Shown piece by piece: positions 55,850 through 62,759 of a DNA stretch of 64,000 nt. The stretch comes from Syntrophaceae bacterium (GTDB lineage Bacteria; Desulfobacterota; Syntrophia; Syntrophales; UBA2192), in contig JABLXY010000001.1 of the NCBI GenBank assembly GCA_013177795.1, positions 868,001 to 932,000 on the forward strand, read 5' to 3'. Numbering within the stretch: position 1 is the stretch's first letter; each line of letters starts with the position of its first letter. Made by a program: the position numbers and the translations under genes. The notes under the pieces are model-generated. The model saw only the letters and a program-made list of their open reading frames with translations, ran no database searches and was not told the DNA's origin.

Positions 55850-57364
55850 TCACGGTACAGCCCTGCGCCCCAACGCCTCGAGCGCTTTCACTGCCTCCTC
55901 CCGGCTCGCGAAGGGCCCCGCCACCACCCGGTACCATTCCTTCTGCGGCGCAACGCGCCTCTTCACGAGTTCGACCCTGCCGAGGTCGGAGCCGATCTTC
56001 CCCACATAGCCCCTCGCCTCGCGCTGGGTCATGAACGTGGCGGCATGGACGCTGAAAGACCCGTCTGACCCCTTCATGATCCTGGCCTTCCCCGCGGACT
56101 GCGGCAACAGGACCTGGCTGCCCGTCAGGATGAGATCCACGTCGTTGATCTCCGGGTTGGACTCCAGGATGTGGTCCAGGATGGTGGCATCGGCCATACC
56201 GTACTGCCGGGTGGCAATGGACGAGAGCGTCGCCCCCTCGGGGACCACGACCGTCTTCATCGGCTCGCCCCTGTCCGCCGGCTCCCGCGCGACCGTTCCC
56301 CTCACCGGCGCCGGCGGGGCAGGCGCCGGCGCCTCCTCGCGAGCACGCGTCTTCGCAGCCGGGGTCGGGGCCTTTGCGGCGGTCTGCGCCGTCACCGCCG
56401 CTTCCTTCTTCGCAACCCCCGCCGTGTGCTTCCCGTAGTAATACCACCCGCCCAGCATCACGAAGGCCGCGGCGGCGGCCAGGGCGCCGTAGAGCCAGGG
56501 GGACCGAAGGGCCGGCCTGCCGGACGCAGCGGCCGTCGAAATCGACGAATCGGGGCGGATCAGGGACGCGGCAGCCCTCTGCGCGTCGCGCACCGCCCGG
56601 GCGGACACGGGGTTTTCGGACCTCTCCGCGCCGAGCGCGAGGGCGCCGCCGCACAGGGCGTCGAGGTTGCCGGGGATGCCGCCCGAGGCCTTGCAGAGCG
56701 CCTCGATCGCCTCCGGCGTGAAGACCCCCGCGCTGCCGCCGGCCCAGGCCAGCTGGTGTTCGATGTACCGGCGCGACTCGTCCGGTCCGAACGGGGCGAG
56801 ACGGTGCAGGATCTGGATGCGCTGCCGGATCTGGCGCAGGTGCTTCGCGCTCAGCCTCTGATCCAGCTCGGGCTCACCCAGGATGACGATCTGGATGAGC
56901 TTGGTCCGGCTCGTCTCCAGGTTGGACATGAGCCGCAGCTCCTCGACGATCTCGTCCTTCATGCGGTGCGCGTCGTCGAGGAACAGCACGACGTTCTCGC
57001 CCTTCTCCAGGCAGCGGATCAGGAACTCGTAGAGCTCGTGCAGCAGGGGGCCCTTGCTCGACTCCGCGGTGCGGAGCCCCAGCCTGACCGTCAGCTCCTT
57101 GAGCAGCTGGTAGTACCGCTCGTGCGTCTCCGCGATCAGGACCGCCCGCGTCCCCTCGTCAAGACGTTCCATGGCCTGCCGGACAAGCTCCGTCTTGCCC
57201 ATGCCCCGGCCGCCGAAGACGACGATGTACCCCTTCCGTTCCCGGATGCCGTAGAGGATGGAGGCCAGCGCTTCCCTGTGCGTCTCGGACGGGAAGAACG
57301 CCTCGCGGTCCTTGTCCTCCCCGAAGGGCATCCTGCTGAAGCCGTAGAACTGCACGTAATCCAT
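55850..57364 (-). CDS. ExeA-like AAA ATPase with TM, LysM-like and SPOR domains
   Basis: This 504-residue protein has an ExeA-type AAA domain (1-265; Walker A GGRGMGKT at 51-58, Walker B VVLFLDDAH at 125-133), a TM (289-310), an Ala/Pro linker, a LysM-like domain (369-421) and a C-terminal SPOR domain (435-504). It is a paralogue of the ATPase in the secretion operon, but here the periplasmic part binds peptidoglycan by LysM and SPOR. The start at 57364 is preceded by GGAG. It could remodel or sense the cell wall at division or secretion sites. Confidence 0.9.
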   Translation of the reverse strand: MDYVQFYGFSRMPFGEDKDREAFFPSETHREALASILYGIRERKGYIVVFGGRGMGKTELVRQAMERLDEGTRAVLIAETHERYYQLLKELTVRLGLRTAESSKGPLLHELYEFLIRCLEKGENVVLFLDDAHRMKDEIVEELRLMSNLETSRTKLIQIVILGEPELDQRLSAKHLRQIRQRIQILHRLAPFGPDESRRYIEHQLAWAGGSAGVFTPEAIEALCKASGGIPGNLDALCGGALALGAERSENPVSARAVRDAQRAAASLIRPDSSISTAAASGRPALRSPWLYGALAAAAAFVMLGGWYYYGKHTAGVAKKEAAVTAQTAAKAPTPAAKTRAREEAPAPAPPAPVRGTVAREPADRGEPMKTVVVPEGATLSSIATRQYGMADATILDHILESNPEINDVDLILTGSQVLLPQSAGKARIMKGSDGSFSVHAATFMTQREARGYVGKIGSDLGRVELVKRRVAPQKEWYRVVAGPFASREEAVKALEALGRRAVP

Positions 57365-57463
57365 GGCGGTCGCTCCGCTTGCGGCACACGGCGGGGGGTC
57401 GGCCCCGCGAACCCTTTGCCCCATTAGCGGAAAATCCCGCCGGGAAGTCAACAAAAATCGGCA

Positions 57464-58771
57464 TCAGACCTTCACGTGGAGCACCGGCAGGGGCAAATGC
57501 CTCCTCTTCGTCTCGCCGAAGAAGGCCGTCTGCTCGCGCACGGTGGGCGTGCCGCGGCGGCCCTTGCCGAGTTTGTCGATGGGGTGGGCGGCGCCGAGGT
57601 GCAGGCAGTGCTTGCCGAACTTCTCGCGCATCTCGTCGACGGCCGCGTAGAGGTCGCGCACCTTCTCGGCCCGCAGGGGGCTTTCGAAGAGGGTGTACTG
57701 GACGTTGCGGTCGGGCGCGAGGTCCGCGAGGATCACGCCCGTGGCGCGGTAGAGCTCCTCCCTGCGGTAGAGCCCGTCGAAGAGCCCCCGCAGCACCTCG
57801 CAGAGCTCCAGCGGGTGCGCCGAGGGGCGGGAGAGCTTCACCTCGTCGCCGCGGTACTCGAAGTCGTTCATCTTGAGGAAGCCGATGAGCCGGCGCGGCG
57901 CGAGGTGGTAGCGCCGGGCCTTCATGCAGGCCGACTCGAGGTTGCGCAGCAGGTGCGCGAAGAGGTACTCGGGATCGCCCGTGGGCGGGGCGAAGGTCTT
58001 GGTCTTGCTGATGGAGGCGTAGTCGCTCTTCTCCTCGGCCGTGACGGGGTAGACCGACTCGCCGCGCAGCTCGCGCCAGATCTCCTGCCCGGGCTTGGTG
58101 AACTTCTTCCTCACGACGCCCTCCGGGAGCCGCGCAAACTCCAGGGCCGTCCGGATGCCCATCTTCCAGAGGTAGTTCGTCGTGGCGGGGCCGATCCCCC
58201 AGATCTTCTCGACGGGCAGCTCCCGGATGTACTCGGGGATCCGGCGGCCCGGGATCACGGTGAAGCCTGCGGGCTTGCGATGCTTCGAGGCCACCTTGGC
58301 AAGCACCTTGGAGAGCGAGAGGCCCACGGAGACGGTGATCCCCAGCTCGCGTTCGACCTCGCGCTTGATGTTCATGGCGATCGTCTCGTAGGAGGCGTGG
58401 AAGGAGCGGCGCAGGCCCGTGAGGTCGGCGAAAGCCTCGTCGATGGAGTACTCCTCCACCTGGGGCGTGAAGCGCCGCACGATGTTGTACATGCGCCGTG
58501 AGAAGAGGCTGTAGGTCTCGTAGTCCGAGGGCAGGACGATGAGCCCCGGGCAGATTTTCTTCGCCTCGTGCAGGGGCACGCCGCGCTTGATCCCCATGGC
58601 CTTGGCGGCGTAGCTCGCGCAGGCCACGATCCCCCGCTCGCCGCCCGTGATGAGGGGCTTGCCCCTGAGCTCGGGGTGGATCGCCTCCTCGCAGGACGTG
58701 AAGAAGGCGTCGCCGTCGATGTGCAGGACGGCCTGCGGCCAGGAGTGGATGTTCAAGAAAAGCTGTTCCAT
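57464..58771 (-). CDS. dinB: Y-family DNA polymerase (DinB/UmuC-like)
   Basis: This 435-residue translesion polymerase has its metal-binding Asp19 in HIDGDAFF and the pair Asp111-Glu112 in YSIDEAF. Finger, thumb (helix-hairpin-helix: KIWGIGPATTNYLWKMGI) and little-finger domains follow. The Phe-Phe after the first Asp includes the steric gate. The C-terminal end is longer than in E. coli Pol IV. A LexA-family repressor lies nearby (61295), but no GAAC-N4-GTTC box is visible before this gene. Confidence 0.92.
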   Translation of the reverse strand: MEQLFLNIHSWPQAVLHIDGDAFFTSCEEAIHPELRGKPLITGGERGIVACASYAAKAMGIKRGVPLHEAKKICPGLIVLPSDYETYSLFSRRMYNIVRRFTPQVEEYSIDEAFADLTGLRRSFHASYETIAMNIKREVERELGITVSVGLSLSKVLAKVASKHRKPAGFTVIPGRRIPEYIRELPVEKIWGIGPATTNYLWKMGIRTALEFARLPEGVVRKKFTKPGQEIWRELRGESVYPVTAEEKSDYASISKTKTFAPPTGDPEYLFAHLLRNLESACMKARRYHLAPRRLIGFLKMNDFEYRGDEVKLSRPSAHPLELCEVLRGLFDGLYRREELYRATGVILADLAPDRNVQYTLFESPLRAEKVRDLYAAVDEMREKFGKHCLHLGAAHPIDKLGKGRRGTPTVREQTAFFGETKRRHLPLPVLHVKV

Positions 58772-58843
58772 TCGTCCGTTCGATGGTTCCGTCTGTTACG
58801 CGGCAGCTCCCCCGGCATGAGAGGCTTTTCATGTCCCCTGGCC

Positions 58844-58962
58844 TTCCTCTGCCCTCGCCGGAGAGACTTCGCACATTCAATCTCCTCTACCCTGGCGGGA
58901 GAGGCGTTCTATACCTTTCAGGCTTCCTCTCCCCTCGCGGGAGAGGATTGAGGTGAGGGGGA
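58844..58962. repeat. Cluster of three CTCTCCC/GGGAGAG palindromes
   Basis: Imperfect palindromic units of about 22 bp lie at 58844-58866, 58881-58904 and 58924-58946, spaced about 38-42 bp apart. The last (CCTCTCCCCTCGCGGGAGAGG, split here by position) is followed by ATTGAGGTGAGGGGGAAC. The same GGGAGAGG...GGTGAGGG...GAAC sequence occurs inverted at the other side of the DUF559 gene. Confidence 0.8.
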
Positions 58963-58990
58963 ACATTCCCCTTCCTCATACTGCAGAAAA

Positions 58991-59347
58991 TCAGGCAGAG
59001 GGTGTCGAGGCGACATTCTTCCTGACGACTTCCAGGATCCCCTCCACGTTCTGGAATACTTCGTTGTCCCAGAATCGCAGCACGCTGTACCCCCGACCCC
59101 GGAGCCAGGCATCTCTTTCGGCATCACGTGCCGCTGCCGCGGCGTGTTGCCCGCCATCCAGCTCGATGACGATCTTTTTCTCGAAAGAAAAAATGAAATC
59201 CACGATGTAGTCTCCAATGGGCACCTGCCGTCTGAACTTGGCATTGTCCAACTGTCTGGATCCCAAATTTCTCCAAAGCAGTTCCTCTGCGCGGGTCTGC
59301 CTTTTTCTGAGGTTTCTGGCATTCACGGAAAGTCTCGATTTGTTCAT
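58991..59347 (-). CDS. DUF559 (PD-(D/E)XK nuclease-fold) protein
   Basis: This 118-residue protein has the complete DUF559 pattern: RKRQTRAEELLW at the N-terminus, GDYIVDF with Asp50, IELDGGQH with Glu62 and Asp64, then a GYSVLRFWDNEV block. This fold resembles very-short-patch-repair and restriction endonucleases. The gene is enclosed by inverted copies of the CTCTCCC palindrome; its SD (GGTGAGGGTGA) lies inside the right copy, next to the ATG. An IS1182-type insertion begins 31 bp upstream. A homing-like or repair role is possible, though activity of DUF559 proteins is not well documented. Confidence 0.88.
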   Translation of the reverse strand: MNKSRLSVNARNLRKRQTRAEELLWRNLGSRQLDNAKFRRQVPIGDYIVDFIFSFEKKIVIELDGGQHAAAAARDAERDAWLRGRGYSVLRFWDNEVFQNVEGILEVVRKNVASTPSA

Positions 59348-59377
59348 GGTTCACCCTCACCCTGCCCTCTCCCATCG

Positions 59378-61095
59378 GAGGCTGTGTCGCAATAGGGAGT
59401 AGGGGCTGAGTTCTTTGACAAAAAAATATCCGTAACGCACCTCGAAGGATCGCCAACCCCGGCCCGGTGTGCTAGAGTGCTCCGCGAAAGGAGATGCGCT
59501 CATGGCCTATCGAACCGGCGACCGTCTGCAACTGGGGCTGCTGCCCGCCAGCATCGAGGACTACGTGTCCCCCGAGGACCCGGTACGGGCCTACGATGCC
59601 TTCGTGGAGGCCTTGGATCTGCCGCAACTGGGCATCGAGGTGGACCCCAACCAGGTCGGCAACGCCGCCTACGATCCGCGCGCGATGCTCAAGCTGCTGG
59701 TCTACGGCTACTCCTACGGGGTACGCAGTTCCCGCAAGCTCGAACGGGAGTGCCACCACAACCTGGCCTTTGTGTGGCTGATGGCCGGGCTGAGGCCCGA
59801 CCACAAGACCATCGCGGAGTTTAGGCGCAACCACAAGGCGGCCCTCAAGCAGGTGCTCCGGCACTGCGCCCGGCTCTGCATCAAGCTCGACCTAATCGCG
59901 GGCAACGTGCTGTTTGTCGACGGCACAAAGATCCGGGCCAATGCCTCACGCTACCGCAGCCATGACCGGGCCTGGTACGAGAAGAAGCTGGCCGATCTGG
60001 ATCGGCGCATCGAGCAGCTGTTGCAGGACTGCGAGGCCATCGACCGCCGGGAGCGGCACATGGACTCGTACGTGGCGATGCGAAAGGACCTTGCCCAGAC
60101 GAACACGCTCAAGGACCGGGTCCAGGAGGCCCTGCGGGGCTTCGAGGGAGGCAGCCACCGGCACGTCAACCTCACCGACCCGGACTGCGCCCTGATGAAG
60201 AGCGTCCAGGGCAGCCACGCGGCCTACAACGTCCAGTTGGTGGTGGATGACAAGCAGGGGCTTCTGCTGCAGGCCGATGCCGTCGAAGAGACCAGTGATG
60301 TCAACCAGTTCGCCCGGCAGATCGAGGCCGCCAACGCGCTGCTGGAGAGTCCCTGCGAGACGGCCTGCGCCGATGCCGGCTATGCCGACACGGCGGAGCT
60401 CGAGAAGATCGACCGCCAGGGGATCCGAGTGATCGTGCCTTCACAGCGGCAGGCGAGGAAAGAGCCGGAAAAGCCGTTCAGCAAAAGCCATTTTGCGTAT
60501 GACCCAGAGCAAGATGACTACAGCTGCCCTGAAGGTCACAGGCTCCGGTATGAATCGACGGAAAAACGCACGGGCAAGCGGCACTACGTGATCACCGACG
60601 CGGCCATCTGCCACGCGTGCCGGCACTACGGGAGCTGCACCCAGGCGCGCAGGGGGCGCAAGATCATCCGGCTGCCCAACGAAGAGGTTAAGCTCAGGCT
60701 GGAGGCCCAGTACGAGGAGGCCGCCTCGCAGGCCGTCTACGAGAGGCGCAAAACCCGGGCCGAGCATCCCTTCGGGCACATCAAGCGCAACCTCAAGGTC
60801 GATGCCTTCCTGCTACGGGGGCTCGAGGGGGCGCGAGCCGAGGTCTCGATGCTGGCCAGTTGCTTCAATGTGGCTCGCCTGATCTCGCTGCTCGGGGTCA
60901 ACGGGCTCATCGAGAGGCTCCGGGCCCTCGGAAGGCCCTGCTTCGCACCGGCATGAGGCTCAACGGCGCTCTTCAAAGGGCCCTGAACCATCAAAACCTG
61001 CCCGACAGACCGTGCGCGGATAGACGTTACGGATATTTTGTTGTCAAAGAACGGGTAAACAACTCGTCCCCTCTTGACTGTTGCGACACAGCCTC
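59378..61095 (+). mobile_element. IS1182-type insertion sequence, copy 1 (complete)
   Basis: The element is about 1.72 kb. Its ends are a perfect 15-bp inverted repeat GAGGCTGTGTCGCAA (59378-59392) and TTGCGACACAGCCTC (61081-61095). A second inner match lies between TTTGACAA...ATATCCGTAACG (about 59417-59440) and its complement (about 61024-61048). One intact transposase gene is inside. The flanks are CTCTCCCATCG on the left and TCGAGGGAGAG on the right, so it lies in the centre of a CTCTCCC/GGGAGAG palindrome. TCG on both sides may be a 3-bp target duplication. Confidence 0.9.
59502..60956 (+). CDS. IS1182-family transposase (copy 1)
   Basis: This intact 484-residue DDE transposase has candidate catalytic residues Asp140 (LFVDGTKIRANAS), Asp291 (CADAGYAD) and Glu421 (RAEHPFGHIKRN), the IS1182/IS5-like arrangement. 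A Cys-rich segment (CPEGH...CHACRHYGSC) precedes the last one. The start at 59502 follows AAAGGAG. The sequence is the same as that of copy 2 wherever both are visible, which indicates recent transposition and probable activity. Confidence 0.94.
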   Translation: MAYRTGDRLQLGLLPASIEDYVSPEDPVRAYDAFVEALDLPQLGIEVDPNQVGNAAYDPRAMLKLLVYGYSYGVRSSRKLERECHHNLAFVWLMAGLRPDHKTIAEFRRNHKAALKQVLRHCARLCIKLDLIAGNVLFVDGTKIRANASRYRSHDRAWYEKKLADLDRRIEQLLQDCEAIDRRERHMDSYVAMRKDLAQTNTLKDRVQEALRGFEGGSHRHVNLTDPDCALMKSVQGSHAAYNVQLVVDDKQGLLLQADAVEETSDVNQFARQIEAANALLESPCETACADAGYADTAELEKIDRQGIRVIVPSQRQARKEPEKPFSKSHFAYDPEQDDYSCPEGHRLRYESTEKRTGKRHYVITDAAICHACRHYGSCTQARRGRKIIRLPNEEVKLRLEAQYEEAASQAVYERRKTRAEHPFGHIKRNLKVDAFLLRGLEGARAEVSMLASCFNVARLISLLGVNGLIERLRALGRPCFAPA

Positions 61096-61132
61096 TCGAG
61101 GGAGAGGGATTTTTGTATGGCCTCTCCCGTCG
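61096..61132. repeat. CTCTCCC/GGGAGAG palindrome pieces between IS copy 1 and the MITE
   Basis: TCGAGGGAGAGGG (61096-61108) is the right half of the palindrome split by IS copy 1. CCTCTCCCGTCG (61121-61132) is the left half of a second palindrome split by the adjacent MITE-like element. Confidence 0.7.
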
Positions 61133-61275
61133 GAGACTGTGTCGTAATCCAAAAATTTTGTTATTCCGCACAAGCGAAGTGCGATACGGAATCCGGCATT
61201 TTCAGGAACTTCTGGATGCCCGCCTTCGCGGGCATGACAAAATTTCGTTCAATTTCCCGACTGCGACACCGCCTC
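61133..61275. mobile_element. MITE-like non-autonomous relative of the IS1182-type element
   Basis: The 143-bp stretch starts GAGACTGTGTCGTAAT and ends CTGCGACACCGCCTC, an imperfect match to the IS inverted repeats (12 of 15 terminal positions agree between arms). It has no gene. It contains the hairpins GCACAAGCGAAGTGC and GCCCGCCTTCGCGGGC. Its flanks, CCTCTCCCGTCG on the left and TCAAGGGAGAAG on the right, show that it also occupies the centre of a CTCTCCC palindrome. Confidence 0.7.
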
Positions 61276-61294
61276 TCAAGGGAGAAGAAAAATT

Positions 61295-61885
61295 CTACAA
61301 ATGGTATTTTCGAACCACCGCGCTCACGATCCCCGCGATTTTCAGCTCCTCCCGCGCGCGGATGGGGGGATACTTCGGGTTGGCCGACTCGAGCACCACG
61401 GCGCCGCCCTTCGCCCGGGTGAAGTACTTCATCGTCCACTCGCCGTCCACCTGGGCCACGACCACGTCGCCCGTCTTCGGTTCCCGGCCCCGCTCGACGA
61501 TGACCAGGTCCCCCGGCATGATCCCCTCGCCGGTCATGGAATCGCCGCTCACGCGCAGCAGGAAGGACGCCTCGGGCTTCGTCACGAGGTACTCGTCGAG
61601 CGAGACGAGGTCCCGCAGCTCATCCCCGGGGGGCGTCGGGAACCCGGCCTGGACGGCGCCCACGAGCGGCAGGGCGAAGTCGCGCCGCACGGGCCGCAGG
61701 AGCCCCCTGCGGTCCTGCTCGAGGATGCCCTCCTTCAGGAGCTTGCGCATCCAGAAGTGCACGACGCTCTTCGAGCGCACCCCCAGCAGGGGCATCATCT
61801 CCGAGTAGGCCGGCATCCGCCGGTGGTTCCGGTAGAACCCCGCCAACTTTCTCGACACGGTTTCGACGGTCCGCTTTTCCTGCAT
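61295..61885 (-). CDS. lexA: LexA-family (S24) self-cleaving repressor
   Basis: This 196-residue protein has an N-terminal winged-helix LexA-like domain (about 5-65). The S24 protease domain has the autocleavage site Ala80-Gly81 (AVQAGF), nucleophile Ser116 (SGDSM) and general base Lys153 (MKYF). The operator just upstream is a perfect GAAC-N4-GTTC palindrome placed in its own promoter, as for an autoregulated SOS repressor. It could be the genome's LexA or a second LexA-like protein. It lies between two IS1182-type copies. Confidence 0.87.
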   Translation of the reverse strand: MQEKRTVETVSRKLAGFYRNHRRMPAYSEMMPLLGVRSKSVVHFWMRKLLKEGILEQDRRGLLRPVRRDFALPLVGAVQAGFPTPPGDELRDLVSLDEYLVTKPEASFLLRVSGDSMTGEGIMPGDLVIVERGREPKTGDVVVAQVDGEWTMKYFTRAKGGAVVLESANPKYPPIRAREELKIAGIVSAVVRKYHL

Positions 61886-61946
61886 AAGACCCGAATAAAA
61901 TCTCCCTGTGTCCCCTTTTTTGCCCTTGACTTCCCCTGCCCCCCAG

Positions 61947-61973
61947 GTTATAGAACGATCGTTCTATTGTCAA
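61947..61973 (-). promoter_or_regulatory. lexA promoter with embedded LexA-box-like operator
   Basis: On the minus strand TTGACA (61973-61968) and TATAAC (61952-61947) lie 15 bp apart. Between and partly over them is the perfect 18-bp palindrome ATAGAACGATCGTTCTAT (61950-61967). Its core GAAC-N4-GTTC is the Gram-positive-type LexA box. The -10 is 62 bp upstream of the lexA start. The short spacing is somewhat unfavourable, but the operator position is ideal for repression. Confidence 0.8.
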
Positions 61974-62054
61974 GAGGATTTTGGCGCCGCGCGAGCTCTC
62001 CGGCAGGGCGGAATGACATCAAAATCGTTGACATGATTGACGAAAGGCGATAGT

Positions 62055-62603
62055 GTGAGTCCCTCGAAATCAAGGAATGGCAAGGGCCCGGACGGGGCCG
62101 GTCCTGTTCCTGCCGAGCGGCTGAAGGTCGAAGGAGGGGCCTCTCTGGGAAAGACGGTCATCAAGCTCATCGCCACGGGTCTCGGGAGCGGTTACTCGCC
62201 CTTCGCGCCCGGCACGGCGGGCACACTCGTCGCCATCCCCCTCTACCTGGCCCTTTCGCCCCTGTCCTGGCCCCTTTACCTGGCATCGGTGTCGCTCCTC
62301 ACCCTTCTGGCCGTCTACGCGTCGGGTGAGGCGGAAAGGATCTTCGACAGGAAGGATTCACCCCGGATCGTCATCGACGAGATCGTCGGCTTTCTCTGGT
62401 CGCTTTTCCTGGTGGGCCCGACGGCCGGGCGGATCGCGGCGGCCTTCTTCCTCTTCAGGATCTTCGATATCCTGAAGCCGCCTCCGGCGCGCTGGTGTCA
62501 GGACAAACTGCCCGGCGGCTGGGGTGTGGTGATGGACGATGTCATGGCGGGGATCTGGGCGAACGTGGCGATCCTGGCAGCGCTGCGGTTTTTTGATTTT
62601 TGA
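62055..62603 (+). CDS. pgpA: Phosphatidylglycerophosphatase A
   Basis: This 182-residue membrane enzyme has the PgpA motifs GSGYSPFAPGTAGTL (about 50-64), IVIDEIVGF and FRIFDILKPPP with the C-terminal LPGGWGVVMDDVMAG. It dephosphorylates phosphatidylglycerol-phosphate to phosphatidylglycerol at the inner membrane. The GTG at 62055 is preceded by AAAGGCGATA; a TTG 18 bp upstream is an alternative. The N-terminal 35 residues are extra and polar. It is divergent from lexA. Confidence 0.92.
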   Translation: MSPSKSRNGKGPDGAGPVPAERLKVEGGASLGKTVIKLIATGLGSGYSPFAPGTAGTLVAIPLYLALSPLSWPLYLASVSLLTLLAVYASGEAERIFDRKDSPRIVIDEIVGFLWSLFLVGPTAGRIAAAFFLFRIFDILKPPPARWCQDKLPGGWGVVMDDVMAGIWANVAILAALRFFDF

Positions 62604-62640
62604 GAATCATCCGCCCCTCTCGGGCCGCACGTGAAAAATC

Positions 62641-62759
62641 CTCCCCTGCCCTTCTGGGAGGCCGTTATCTCGGATTCCCTCCCCCTCGACGGGAGAGGCA
62701 CACACCAATTGCCCTCTCCCTCGACGGGAGAGATCACAAAAAAAATCCCTCTCCCTCGA
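62641..62759. repeat. Array of four CTCTCCC/GGGAGAG palindromes
   Basis: Units occur at 62641-62661, 62677-62698, 62711-62732 and 62747-62759. The last is CCCTCTCCCTCGA, cut in the middle by IS copy 2. Spacing is 33-38 bp. Most read CCCTCTCCCTCGACGGGAGAGG with few changes. No gene is seen between pgpA and the IS. Confidence 0.8.

Noticed and set aside
58772-58800. LexA box upstream of the Y-family polymerase gene
   Set aside because: The pattern is GAAC-N4-GAAC, a direct and not an inverted repeat.
58844-58946. CRISPR-like pattern of three about 22-bp repeats with 15-20-bp spacers
   Set aside because: The units are imperfect palindromes, spacing varies, no cas genes are near, and the same units occur singly elsewhere around the IS copies.
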